Shown here: piece after piece, positions 19,587 to 28,496 of the stretch
Layout of the letters: every line of letters begins with the position of its first letter
Numbering within the stretch: the stretch's first letter is position 1
Source of the DNA: Verrucomicrobiota bacterium
GTDB lineage: Bacteria; Verrucomicrobiota; Verrucomicrobiia; Opitutales; Opitutaceae
Length of the DNA stretch: 64,000 nucleotides
Direction: 5' to 3'
NCBI GenBank assembly: GCA_019510185.1
Contig: JAEKKV010000012.1
Location: 124,001-188,000, forward strand
Position numbers and translations under genes: made by a program
Notes under the pieces: generated by a model
Database searches by the model: none
What the model was told of the DNA's origin: nothing
Seen by the model: only the letters and a program-made list of their open reading frames with translations

Positions 19587-21158
19587 ATGGAAACCTTCCT
19601 CATCGACGTGCCGATCCCTTCCATGGGGGCGACTGTCAGCGAACTCACCGTCATCGATATCAAGATCCATCCCGGCGCGCGCGTCGCCAAGGGAGAGAAG
19701 ATCGCGGAACTGGAGAGCGACAAATCCGTTTTTGAGTTTGAGTCCCCCTGCGACGGCGTGGTGGAGGCCATCCAGGCCCGGGCCGGCGATATTTTGCCCA
19801 GCGGCGCGCCGTTTCTGAGTATTCAGACCGCCGATATTTCTTTGAAGCACCTCGCGGCCAAGGCCGGCGCCCGGAAGACCGAATCCGTGCCCACGCCTCC
19901 GGTGGCCGCGCCCGCGGCGGCGACCGCCGCCTCCGCTCGCGAGCCCGCCAAACCGGCTCCGGCCGCGTCGGGCCTGCAATGGACGCCCCGCGCCGCGAAA
20001 CTCGCGCAGGACGCCGGGCTCGATCCCGCTACGCTCACCGGCATTGAGGCCACCGGCCCCGGCGGACGCATCTCCGGCGACGACATCGCGCGTTATCTTG
20101 CGGCGAATCCCGCCGCCACCGGCTCGGGCCTCTCGTCGCTCAGCGCCCAGCGCTCGGCGCCGGCCGCGTCCTCTGAAACCGTCTGCATCGCCGGCGTCGG
20201 CTATGCTGTGCCGAAGAACGTCCGTCCCACCAGTGAGATTCTCAAGTCCTTCCCCGGCCGAACCGAGGAAGAGATGATCAAGCTCACCGGCATCAAGGAA
20301 CGCCGTTACGCCGACGCCGATGAATCCGCCACCAGCCTGGCCGCCACCGCCGTGAAGCATGCCCTCGCGCAGGCCGGTCTCAACGCCGGCCAGATCGATG
20401 GCATCGTTCTCGCCACGATCATTCCCGACCAGCCCGTGCCCTCGATGGCCAGCGGTCTGGCCAAGCTGCTCGGCTGCCCGCGCGCCCTTGCCTTTGACGT
20501 CAACGCCGCCTGCTCCGGCTGGCTTTACGCTCTCGAGGTCGGCCGCGCCTTCATCCGCGGCGGCACCGCGAAAAACGTCATCGTCGTCACCGCCGAGCTG
20601 CTCTCGCGCATCACCAATCCCAACGACCACGAGACCGCGTTTCTCTTTGGCGACGGCGCGGGCGCGGCCATCCTGACCGACGCCCCCGGCGGTCATCGCC
20701 TCCACCGCATGGCTCTTTCGGGCGACGCCTCCGCCTTTGAGGCGATCCAGCGCCCCGGCGGCGGCGCCCGCCAACTCGTCCCGGCCCCCGGCGGCGCCGA
20801 CCTCGCGGATTTTTATCTCCAGATGGACGGTGGCGCGGTGTTCAAAAATGCCGTGATCGCTTTCGCCAACGAAATTGAGTCCGCCCTCAAGCGTCACCAG
20901 CTCAAGCCCGACGACATCGCCTGGATCGTGCCGCACCAGGCCAACGAGCGCATCCTCCGCGCCGTCGGCAAACGCGTGGGCATCCCTTTCGAGCGTTTCG
21001 TTGTGACCATCGCCAAGTACGGCAACACCTCCGGCGCGTCCGTCTCGATGGCGCTCGGCTGGGCGGCGGAAGAGGGCATCTTCAAATCCGGCGACAAGAT
21101 CATCTTCTGCTCCGTCGGCGCCGGCCTCACCTTCGCGGGCGGCCTGCTGGTCTGGTAA
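19587..21158 (+). CDS. Lipoyl domain / E3-binding domain / ketoacyl-ACP synthase III fusion
   Basis: This 523-residue protein has a most unusual domain order. Residues 1-80 are a lipoyl domain with the lipoylation motif [11 protein letters not shown], in which K46 is the predicted lipoyl lysine. Residues 91-130 are an Ala/Pro-rich flexible linker. Residues 132-172 are a peripheral subunit (E3)-binding domain with [13 protein letters not shown]. After another linker, residues ~197-523 are a FabH-type ketosynthase. Its triad appears intact: C309 in DVNAACSG, H450 in [10 protein letters not shown] and N480 in [10 protein letters not shown]. The E2 acyltransferase domain normally found after an E3-binding domain is missing and replaced by the ketosynthase. 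Translation starts at ATG 19587; an upstream in-frame start gives no family sequence. Expected reaction, by FabH analogy, is condensation of an acyl primer with malonyl-ACP. That the primer arrives on lipoyl-K46 from an oxo-acid dehydrogenase is inference. Confidence 0.9.
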   Translation: METFLIDVPIPSMGATVSELTVIDIKIHPGARVAKGEKIAELESDKSVFEFESPCDGVVEAIQARAGDILPSGAPFLSIQTADISLKHLAAKAGARKTESVPTPPVAAPAAATAASAREPAKPAPAASGLQWTPRAAKLAQDAGLDPATLTGIEATGPGGRISGDDIARYLAANPAATGSGLSSLSAQRSAPAASSETVCIAGVGYAVPKNVRPTSEILKSFPGRTEEEMIKLTGIKERRYADADESATSLAATAVKHALAQAGLNAGQIDGIVLATIIPDQPVPSMASGLAKLLGCPRALAFDVNAACSGWLYALEVGRAFIRGGTAKNVIVVTAELLSRITNPNDHETAFLFGDGAGAAILTDAPGGHRLHRMALSGDASAFEAIQRPGGGARQLVPAPGGADLADFYLQMDGGAVFKNAVIAFANEIESALKRHQLKPDDIAWIVPHQANERILRAVGKRVGIPFERFVVTIAKYGNTSGASVSMALGWAAEEGIFKSGDKIIFCSVGAGLTFAGGLLVW

Positions 21159-21166
21159 ATCGCCGC

Positions 21167-21586
21167 ATGCGCCCGCCCCTGCCGCCTTTCACCGCCGAGT
21201 CCGCCCGGGCGAAAGTCCAGGCCGCCGAGGATGGCTGGAACTCCCGGGATCCCGCGCGCGTGGCGCAGGCCTACACCGAGGATTCGGAATGGCGCAACCG
21301 CTCGGAATTTTTCCGCGGCCGTCCCGCGATCGTCGCCTTCCTCACCCGCAAATGGGAACGCGAGCTGGACTATCGGTTGAAGAAGGAACTCTGGGCTTTT
21401 ACGGACAACCGTATCTCCGTGCGCTTCGAGTACGAGTGGCACGACGCTGCCGGACAATGGTACCGCTCCTATGGCAACGAGCAGTGGGAGTTCGACGCGC
21501 AAGGCCTCATGCAACGCCGCTTCGCCAGCATCAACGATCTGTCGATTCTGGAATCCGACCGGAAATTTCGCTGGGAGCGCAAGTAA
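21167..21586 (+). CDS. DUF1348 / SnoaL-like (NTF2-fold) protein
   Basis: This 139-residue soluble protein has an NTF2-type cone-fold pattern: [29 protein letters not shown] at the N-terminus, then [17 protein letters not shown] and RFEYEWHD, ending with [12 protein letters not shown]. This matches the DUF1348 family, whose biochemical role is unknown. It starts 8 bp after the lipoyl-KAS III stop, so the two are probably one transcript. A role in that pathway is possible but unproven. It converges on rsmE, with 14 bp between stops. Confidence 0.7.
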   Translation: MRPPLPPFTAESARAKVQAAEDGWNSRDPARVAQAYTEDSEWRNRSEFFRGRPAIVAFLTRKWERELDYRLKKELWAFTDNRISVRFEYEWHDAAGQWYRSYGNEQWEFDAQGLMQRRFASINDLSILESDRKFRWERK

Positions 21587-21600
21587 GGCCGGCGCTGCGC

Positions 21601-22359
21601 TCAGCCGTTTTGCAGCTCGTAACTCAGCACGCTGAGCGCGTACACCGCCGCCGTTTCGCAACGCAGCACGAGCGGACCGAGCGTCACGGGCGTGAATCCC
21701 GCCGTCAGCGCGGCGCTCATTTCCGCGGGTGAAAAATCGCCCTCAGGGCCGATCAGCCAAGTTGCTTTTTTTGGCGCTCGACCCTGCGCGGTTTTGAAAT
21801 GGGCGAGCACGTCTTTGAGCGGTCGCGCGCCCGGATGCAGGCTGGCGATCAGTTTCAAATCATACTCCGGCTCAACCGCGGCCAGAAACGAATCGAGTTT
21901 TTGCAGCGCCGTGATTTCGGGCAGCCACGGATTGCCGCACTGCTTGGCCGCCTCGAGCGCGGCGATTTGCCATTTCTCGATTTTTTTATCGGAGCGGTCG
22001 CCGTCGAGGTGTACCTGGGTGCGTTCGGTTTCCAGCGGCACGATGCGGCGCGCGCCGATCTCGGTGGCCTTGCGCACGATCGCGTCCATCGCCGGTCCCT
22101 TGGGCAGCGCCTGTGCCAGAGTGATATCAAAAGGCAGCGGCGGAGCCTGCCGGGTCGAACGCACAGCCAGCACGGCTTCGCGCTTGGAGTCGGTCCGCAG
22201 CTCGCAGTCCCACTCGGTGCCGCGTCCATCGAACGCCACCACGGCATCGCCCTGGCGGGCGCGGTTGACGACGACGAGGTGATGGGACTCCTCCGCTGAA
22301 AGCCGCAGCTCGGCGGGCTGACGGTCGGTCGGGGTGCAAAAAACGCGAAAGTCGGGCAT
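21601..22359 (-). CDS. rsmE: 16S rRNA (uracil-1498-N3)-methyltransferase
   Basis: RsmE methylates U1498 of 16S rRNA with S-adenosylmethionine. The 252-residue SPOUT-fold protein begins MPDFRVFCTP and carries ALPKGPAMDAIVRKATEIGARRIVPLETERTQ and the knot motif WLIGPEGDFSPAEM, then VTLGPLVLRCETAAVYAL. I chose the ATG at 22359; a TTG 12 bp upstream is possible. It stands alone, downstream-facing to the DUF1348-like gene. Confidence 0.93.
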   Translation of the reverse strand: MPDFRVFCTPTDRQPAELRLSAEESHHLVVVNRARQGDAVVAFDGRGTEWDCELRTDSKREAVLAVRSTRQAPPLPFDITLAQALPKGPAMDAIVRKATEIGARRIVPLETERTQVHLDGDRSDKKIEKWQIAALEAAKQCGNPWLPEITALQKLDSFLAAVEPEYDLKLIASLHPGARPLKDVLAHFKTAQGRAPKKATWLIGPEGDFSPAEMSAALTAGFTPVTLGPLVLRCETAAVYALSVLSYELQNG

Positions 22360-22442
22360 GGGCGAGTGCAACCGACCCGCCTCGTCCGCGGCAATCGGAA
22401 ACCCCGCGCAGGTTGGTGACGTGTGTTTCCTGCTGTTTCTCG

Positions 22443-22470
22443 TTTACAAGACAGCGGGCCTTTCTAGCTT
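22443..22470 (+). promoter_or_regulatory. Candidate promoter for tRNA-Leu
   Basis: A TTTACA -35 box (22443-22448) and a TAGCTT -10 box (22465-22470) are separated by 16 bp and end 17 bp before the tRNA. The -10 match is weak. The prediction rests on position and the -35 only. Confidence 0.35.
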
Positions 22471-22487
22471 CGCGTTTCCCTCGGCTG

Positions 22488-22572
22488 GCCCAGATGGCGG
22501 AATTGGCAGACGCAGTAGACTCAAAATCTACCGACGAAAGTCTTGTGGGTTCGACCCCCACTCTGGGCACCA
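22488..22572 (+). tRNA. tRNA-Leu (anticodon CAA)
   Basis: The 85-nt gene folds as a class II tRNA. The acceptor stem GCCCAGA pairs with TCTGGGC, and the 3' CCA is encoded in the DNA. The anticodon stem GTAGA/TCTAC encloses CTCAAAA, giving anticodon CAA, which reads UUG. A long variable arm and the T loop GGTTCGA are present. It lies alone between rsmE and a lipoprotein gene. Confidence 0.95.
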
Positions 22573-22666
22573 GGGCTGCGAGTGAAGACGCATCGTCCGT
22601 AAAATGGTAAGCCATTATCGATAAAGGCTTGGCCTTGTGAGCGGGTTGATTGCATTTTGGCGCCCG

Positions 22667-23299
22667 ATGACGATGAAGCCTCAATCCGTGCTCCTGATCT
22701 GTTTCTCGCTGGCCGCGCTCTTTGGCGCTTCTGGCTGCGCCAGTTTTCAAGTCCAGCCGACGGCGGCGTCCATTACGATGCCGCATATGGCCAAGCCGAT
22801 TCCGGTGACCATCGGGATCACGCAGACCGAACAAAAAGTAACGGGCGGTTTTCCCGATTTGGTGCCGGGCTTCAGGGAAACCCTGACGCAGAGCGGCCTG
22901 TTTCAAAACGTGTACTATCCGGTGCGAGCGACGGATAAACTGGATGGCAGCATTGGGCTCCATCTGAGCGCCCGCTTTCATCCGGACGGCGCGCTGTTTC
23001 CGAAGTCCTTTCTGACGGGCTTTCTCTTTTTCCTGCCCGCGCCGATTGTGACCTATGATCATGAATATCAAGCCGAGTGCACGCTGGATTTGACGAAGGG
23101 GAATCGGACTTTAAAAAGCTACACCGCTCAGGCCGTCGTGACGGTTTCCTGCAAACTTCTCGCTCCCCCCGACCGGATCGAAGCCGAGGGCACGCAGGCG
23201 GTGCAAAAGCTCCTGTGGTCGGAGCTGATCGGGCAGTTGAATGCCGACCGCGCTTTTCTCGAAAGAGAATTGGCGCCTAAGCTGGTCGCGATTCCCTGA
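22667..23299 (+). CDS. Hypothetical lipoprotein
   Basis: The product begins MTMKPQSVLLICFSLAALFG and has a lipobox ASGC, so the mature protein would start at a lipidated Cys near residue 25. The rest of the 210 residues has no recognised domain. It has a central hydrophobic patch (FLTGFLFFLPAPIV) and a region that looks like a beta-rich secretin-side or DUF-type fold. ATG 22667 or 22673 could each be the start; both leave the same signal peptide. It is flanked by two tRNA genes and has no operon partner. Confidence 0.65.
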   Translation: MTMKPQSVLLICFSLAALFGASGCASFQVQPTAASITMPHMAKPIPVTIGITQTEQKVTGGFPDLVPGFRETLTQSGLFQNVYYPVRATDKLDGSIGLHLSARFHPDGALFPKSFLTGFLFFLPAPIVTYDHEYQAECTLDLTKGNRTLKSYTAQAVVTVSCKLLAPPDRIEAEGTQAVQKLLWSELIGQLNADRAFLERELAPKLVAIP

Positions 23300-23419
23300 A
23301 CGGGAGGTTCCTGCGGTTAAGAGGAACGGATTGCGGGTCGGGATCGGCCGAACCGCTTTCCGCAAAAAACCGCTTGCTTCTCGCGCAGCCGTTCGGCTTT
23401 CTGACCCTCCTTCCAGTTT

Positions 23420-23496
<77 letters not shown>

Positions 23497-23506
23497 TTTC
23501 CCCGTT

Positions 23507-23535
23507 GCGCATCGTCTTCGGCGATGCGCTTTTTT
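23507..23535 (+). terminator. Rho-independent terminator after tRNA-Pro
   Basis: Perfect stem GCGCATCG (23507-23514) and CGATGCGC (23522-23529) closes a CTTCGG-type (UUCG) loop and is followed by six T residues (23530-23535). This is the clearest terminator in the window, 10 bp after the tRNA. Confidence 0.9.
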
Positions 23536-23587
23536 GCGCCCGCTTGCTTAACCTCCGGCAGGTCCGCCGGATGGCGGATGCATTTAG

Positions 23588-25696
<2,109 letters not shown>

Positions 25697-25698
25697 TT

Positions 25699-25784
25699 TT
25701 TTGACCACAGAGCACACAGATTTATCAGGACAGGGATGCCCGTTGGTTTTCTATCTGTGCCCATCGGTGTAATCTGTGGTTAAA
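25699..25784. repeat. CACAGAT-type inverted-repeat element
   Basis: An 86-bp palindrome-like element with ACCACAGA in the left arm (near 25704) and TCTGTGGT in the right arm (25773-25780). Both arms also hold CACAGAT/ATCTGTG words. It fills nearly the whole gap between ligA and the next gene. Similar wording is a common dispersed repeat in many bacterial genomes. Confidence 0.6.
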
Positions 25785-25794
25785 CCTTCTTTGC

Positions 25795-26964
25795 ATGAAC
25801 TACCCCAGCGATGATGCGTTTTTGGAGGATTTGAGTCGCCGGGCGTTTCGATATTTTTTTGATACGGCGCATGCGCATACGGGATTGGTTCCGGATCGGG
25901 CGAAGGCCGATGGTTCCAAGCCCGGGGACATGGCGAGCATCGCGGCGGTGGGCTTCGGGCTTACGGCTCTGGTAATCGGTGCCGAGCGGGGCTGGGAGTC
26001 GAAATCGGAGTGCCGGGCATGTGCCGAGCGGGTGCTGCGCACATTGTGGCGGGACGTTCAGCACGAGCACGGGTTTTTCTATCATTTCGTCGACATGCGC
26101 ATGGGTGTGCGCGGATGGAACTGCGAGGCGTCGACTATCGACACGGGGCTGGCGATCTTCGGTGCGTTGTCGGCGGGACGCTACTTTGGCGGGGCGGTGG
26201 CGGAGCTGGCGCAGGCGATCGAGGCGCGGGTGGATTGGCCGTGGATGGTCGATGAGGCCGGGCGCATCCGGCATGGTTGGACGCCGGAGAACGGATTTAT
26301 GCCGTGGAGTTGGGACCAGTATTCGGAGCACTACGGGATGACATGGTTCGCGGTGAACGGGGCGACGCGGCGTGCGCCTGCATCCACGTGGACGGCGTGG
26401 CGCCGTGAGCCGTGGGCGGAGTATGCGGGCGAACGGTTTTTGCAGCACCCGCCGCTGTTCGTGCATCAGTTTCCCCAGGCGTGGCTCGATTGGCGCGGGT
26501 TTACCGACGCGGTGAGCGGCGTGAACTTTTTTGCCAATGCCTGCGCGGCCACCCGGGCGCAGAAACAATTCTGCCTCGACCTGCGGAAGCGTTTTCCGGG
26601 CTACGAGGAGAATGTCTGGGGTCTGACCTCTTCCGACGGCGCGGCCGGTTACATGGATTGGGGCGGTCCGCCCGTGCTCGGCGGAGCGGTGGATGCGCGC
26701 ATCGACGGGACGGTGGTGCCGTGCGCGGCGGCCGGCTCGCTGCCGTTTGTGCCGGACGACTGCCTGGCGGCGTTGCGCGAGATGCAGGCGCGTTGGGGAG
26801 ACAAAATTTACGGCTGCTACGGTTTTGCCGACGCGTTCAACCCGGTGACGGGCTGGGTAGGTCCGGATGTGATCGGCATCGACCAAGGCATCACCCTGCT
26901 CATGGCCGAAAATCTCCGCACCGGCTTCGTCTGGCACCTGATGGAACCGTGGCGGCCGGAGTGA
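25795..26964 (+). CDS. Glucoamylase-like (GH144-type) protein
   Basis: This 389-residue protein matches the glycoamylase/GH144 type (alpha/alpha-barrel) used by beta-1,2-glucanases and related enzymes. Signs include FLEDLSRRAFRYFFD at the start, WNCEASTIDTGL near residue 110, WDQYSEHYGM, and the late GWVGPDVIGIDQGITLLMAENLRTG. Catalytic acidic residues are likely among these but cannot be assigned by eye. It lacks an obvious signal peptide, although family members are often exported. A cytoplasmic role or another secretion route is therefore possible. It converges with the AAA ATPase gene across a strong hairpin. Confidence 0.7.
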   Translation: MNYPSDDAFLEDLSRRAFRYFFDTAHAHTGLVPDRAKADGSKPGDMASIAAVGFGLTALVIGAERGWESKSECRACAERVLRTLWRDVQHEHGFFYHFVDMRMGVRGWNCEASTIDTGLAIFGALSAGRYFGGAVAELAQAIEARVDWPWMVDEAGRIRHGWTPENGFMPWSWDQYSEHYGMTWFAVNGATRRAPASTWTAWRREPWAEYAGERFLQHPPLFVHQFPQAWLDWRGFTDAVSGVNFFANACAATRAQKQFCLDLRKRFPGYEENVWGLTSSDGAAGYMDWGGPPVLGGAVDARIDGTVVPCAAAGSLPFVPDDCLAALREMQARWGDKIYGCYGFADAFNPVTGWVGPDVIGIDQGITLLMAENLRTGFVWHLMEPWRPE

Positions 26965-26972
26965 TTCTCCAA

Positions 26973-27043
26973 GTAGACGCGGCGTCTCGCCGCGTTGGGT
27001 GCGGCAGGATTAACGAACCAACGCGGCAGGATGCCGCGTCTAC
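26973..27043. repeat. Long GTAGACGCGGC hairpin repeat
   Basis: Two 26-nt arms (26973-26998 and 27018-27043), starting GTAGACGCGGC and ending GCCGCGTCTAC, pair with only three mismatches around a 19-nt loop. It lies between convergent genes, so it may also stop transcription from both sides. It resembles dispersed REP-like elements. Confidence 0.7.
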
Positions 27044-27052
27044 ATTCGGAGA

Positions 27053-27850
27053 CTATCGGAACAGTTCCTTCATGATCCCTTGCGGGTTGTTCAGGAATTG
27101 GCGGGTCAGTTGAAAATGCTCGGTCTCTTCGTAGACAACCGTGGCCATTCCGTTTTCGCCCAAGCCGAGGATGATGGCATCGGGATAAGCCATCAGGATG
27201 GGCGAGTGTGTCGCGATGATGAACTGGGAGCCCTGTTGCACGAGTTGGTGCATGCGAGCCAGCAAAGTCAGCTGCCTGGCCGGTGAGAGCGCGGCTTCGG
27301 GCTCATCAAGGAGGTAGAGGCCCTCGGGGCCGAAGCGGTTCAAGATGAGGGACAGGAAGGATTCGCCGTGGGACTGTTCGTGCATGGAGGTGCCACCATA
27401 ACCCTCCGATATACGTGATCCCGCTCCCTCGATTTCGTCGAGGCGTTCGATTTCCGTGGCCACGTTGTAGAAGGATTCGGCCCGCAGGAAATAGCCGGTG
27501 CGCGGGCGACGATGGCTGCGGGCGATGCGCAGGTGGCGTCCGAGGTCGGAGTGGCTGGCGCGGGTGGTGAAGTTGAAATTGCGCGAGCCCCCTTCGGCAT
27601 TGAAGCCGAGTGCCACCGCCAAGCCTTCCAGGAGGGTGGATTTGCCACTGCCGTTTTCACCGACGATAAACGTAACGGCCTGGTGAAGGGGCAGCGTTTC
27701 CAGTGGTTTTACGGCCGGCAGGTTGAACGGATAGTCGTCAAACGAGGGCACTCTGTCCCGCAATAACGAGGCGCTGATGACAAACCCGCGGGAATCGAGG
27801 GAGGATTCGCTCACGGAATGGTCTAGGCTGACTGAGTAACGGAAGGGCAA
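27053..27850 (-). CDS. AAA / ABC-type ATPase with a recombination-like ATP site
   Basis: This 265-residue protein has Walker A GENGSGKST (about 64-72), a signature-like QSHGESFLSLIL near residue 166, and Walker B LYLLDEPEAALSP. It lacks membrane segments. The layout (short N-terminus, ATPase core with the Glu of the Walker B) is that of the stand-alone AAA/ABC-like ATPases related to RecF/SMC and OLD families. Its role is unknown, and no partner nuclease or DUF is encoded beside it, so a defence function is not supported here. The start is uncertain: TTG at 27850, or GTG at 27814. Confidence 0.7.
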   Translation of the reverse strand: MPFRYSVSLDHSVSESSLDSRGFVISASLLRDRVPSFDDYPFNLPAVKPLETLPLHQAVTFIVGENGSGKSTLLEGLAVALGFNAEGGSRNFNFTTRASHSDLGRHLRIARSHRRPRTGYFLRAESFYNVATEIERLDEIEGAGSRISEGYGGTSMHEQSHGESFLSLILNRFGPEGLYLLDEPEAALSPARQLTLLARMHQLVQQGSQFIIATHSPILMAYPDAIILGLGENGMATVVYEETEHFQLTRQFLNNPQGIMKELFR

Positions 27851-27853
27851 ACC

Positions 27854-27875
27854 GGCGGGTTAGGGATAACCCGCC
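27854..27875. repeat. GGCGGGTTA/TAACCCGCC hairpin
   Basis: Perfect 9-bp arms (27854-27862 and 27867-27875) enclose a GGGA loop. It lies between the stop codon of the small gene at 27887 and the start of the ATPase. It may act as a terminator for the former or as a dispersed repeat. Confidence 0.65.
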
Positions 27876-27886
27876 CTACCTTGGGA

Positions 27887-28390
27887 TCAGAGGCCCTTCT
27901 TCTGCAGCTCGGCTTCGAGCAGTTGCATGAAGGCCTGGCCGTCTTCGGGCGTGGGGCGGTAGCCGGGCTGGCTGATCTTGGTGAAGCCGGGACGGCCCTG
28001 ATGATCGATGATCCACTTGCCGGTCACACCATCGCTGAAGGTCACTTCGCCGCTGGCGATCGCGCCGGGGATCAGGGTGACGTTGTCCACGTTGATGCTC
28101 ACACTGCCGGGACCGGCGGGAGCCGGCTCGTCTTCGGCGGGCAGGCCGTCGTCACCGGGCGCGGGGGCGTTCGCGGCGGGCTTGGGCTGGGCTTTGCTGA
28201 CGTCGCTCGTGTCCACTTTCTTGGGCGGATCCTTGAGCTGCAGATTGAGGTCATCCACGAGAAAGCGAACGTCCATGTAGGTCAGCGAGACGTTGAACTG
28301 TTCACGGAGCTTTTTCTGGATGACGGAAAGATTGTCCCCGGCGGTGACCCAGCTGGAGACGGCGGCGGTTTGTTCGGGTGTGAGGGACAT
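27887..28390 (-). CDS. Hypothetical protein next to dnaA
   Basis: From the ATG at 28390 the 167-residue product starts MSLTPEQTAAVSSWVTAG. The N-terminal 60 residues look helical, with the phrase NLSVIQKKLREQFNVSLTYMDVRFLVDDL, which hints at a small DNA-binding or scaffold fold. A Pro-, Ala- and Asp-rich linker follows (about 65-105). A compact beta-type C-terminal part (residues ~108-165) reads SVSINVDNVTLIPGAIASGEV. There is no signal peptide or enzyme motif. It lies 106 bp downstream of dnaA. No family name is recognised. Confidence 0.6.
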   Translation of the reverse strand: MSLTPEQTAAVSSWVTAGDNLSVIQKKLREQFNVSLTYMDVRFLVDDLNLQLKDPPKKVDTSDVSKAQPKPAANAPAPGDDGLPAEDEPAPAGPGSVSINVDNVTLIPGAIASGEVTFSDGVTGKWIIDHQGRPGFTKISQPGYRPTPEDGQAFMQLLEAELQKKGL

Positions 28391-28452
28391 GACGAAAGTT
28401 GAGGGGGTTGAGCGTTGAAAGGACAGCTTAGGACACGTTTGTCCGAATGAAA

Positions 28453-28473
28453 CTCCCAACCTTCAACTCTCAA
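28453..28473. repeat. CYYYCAA heptad repeat downstream of dnaA
   Basis: Three in-phase 7-nt units (CTCCCAA, CCTTCAA, CTCTCAA) occur between dnaA and the next gene. TTGA-spaced units at 28399-28418 on the opposite side make the 85-bp region an imperfect inverted repeat. The CCTTCAA and CTCTCAA units are shared with 11318-11345. Confidence 0.7.
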
Positions 28474-28496
28474 CTCTGATCGCGCGCGGCGCGAGG

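Noticed and set aside
27053..27850. The lone AAA ATPase considered as an anti-phage system
   Set aside because: No nuclease, helicase or other effector is encoded beside it; neighbours are repeats, a glucanase-like gene and a dnaA-linked gene.
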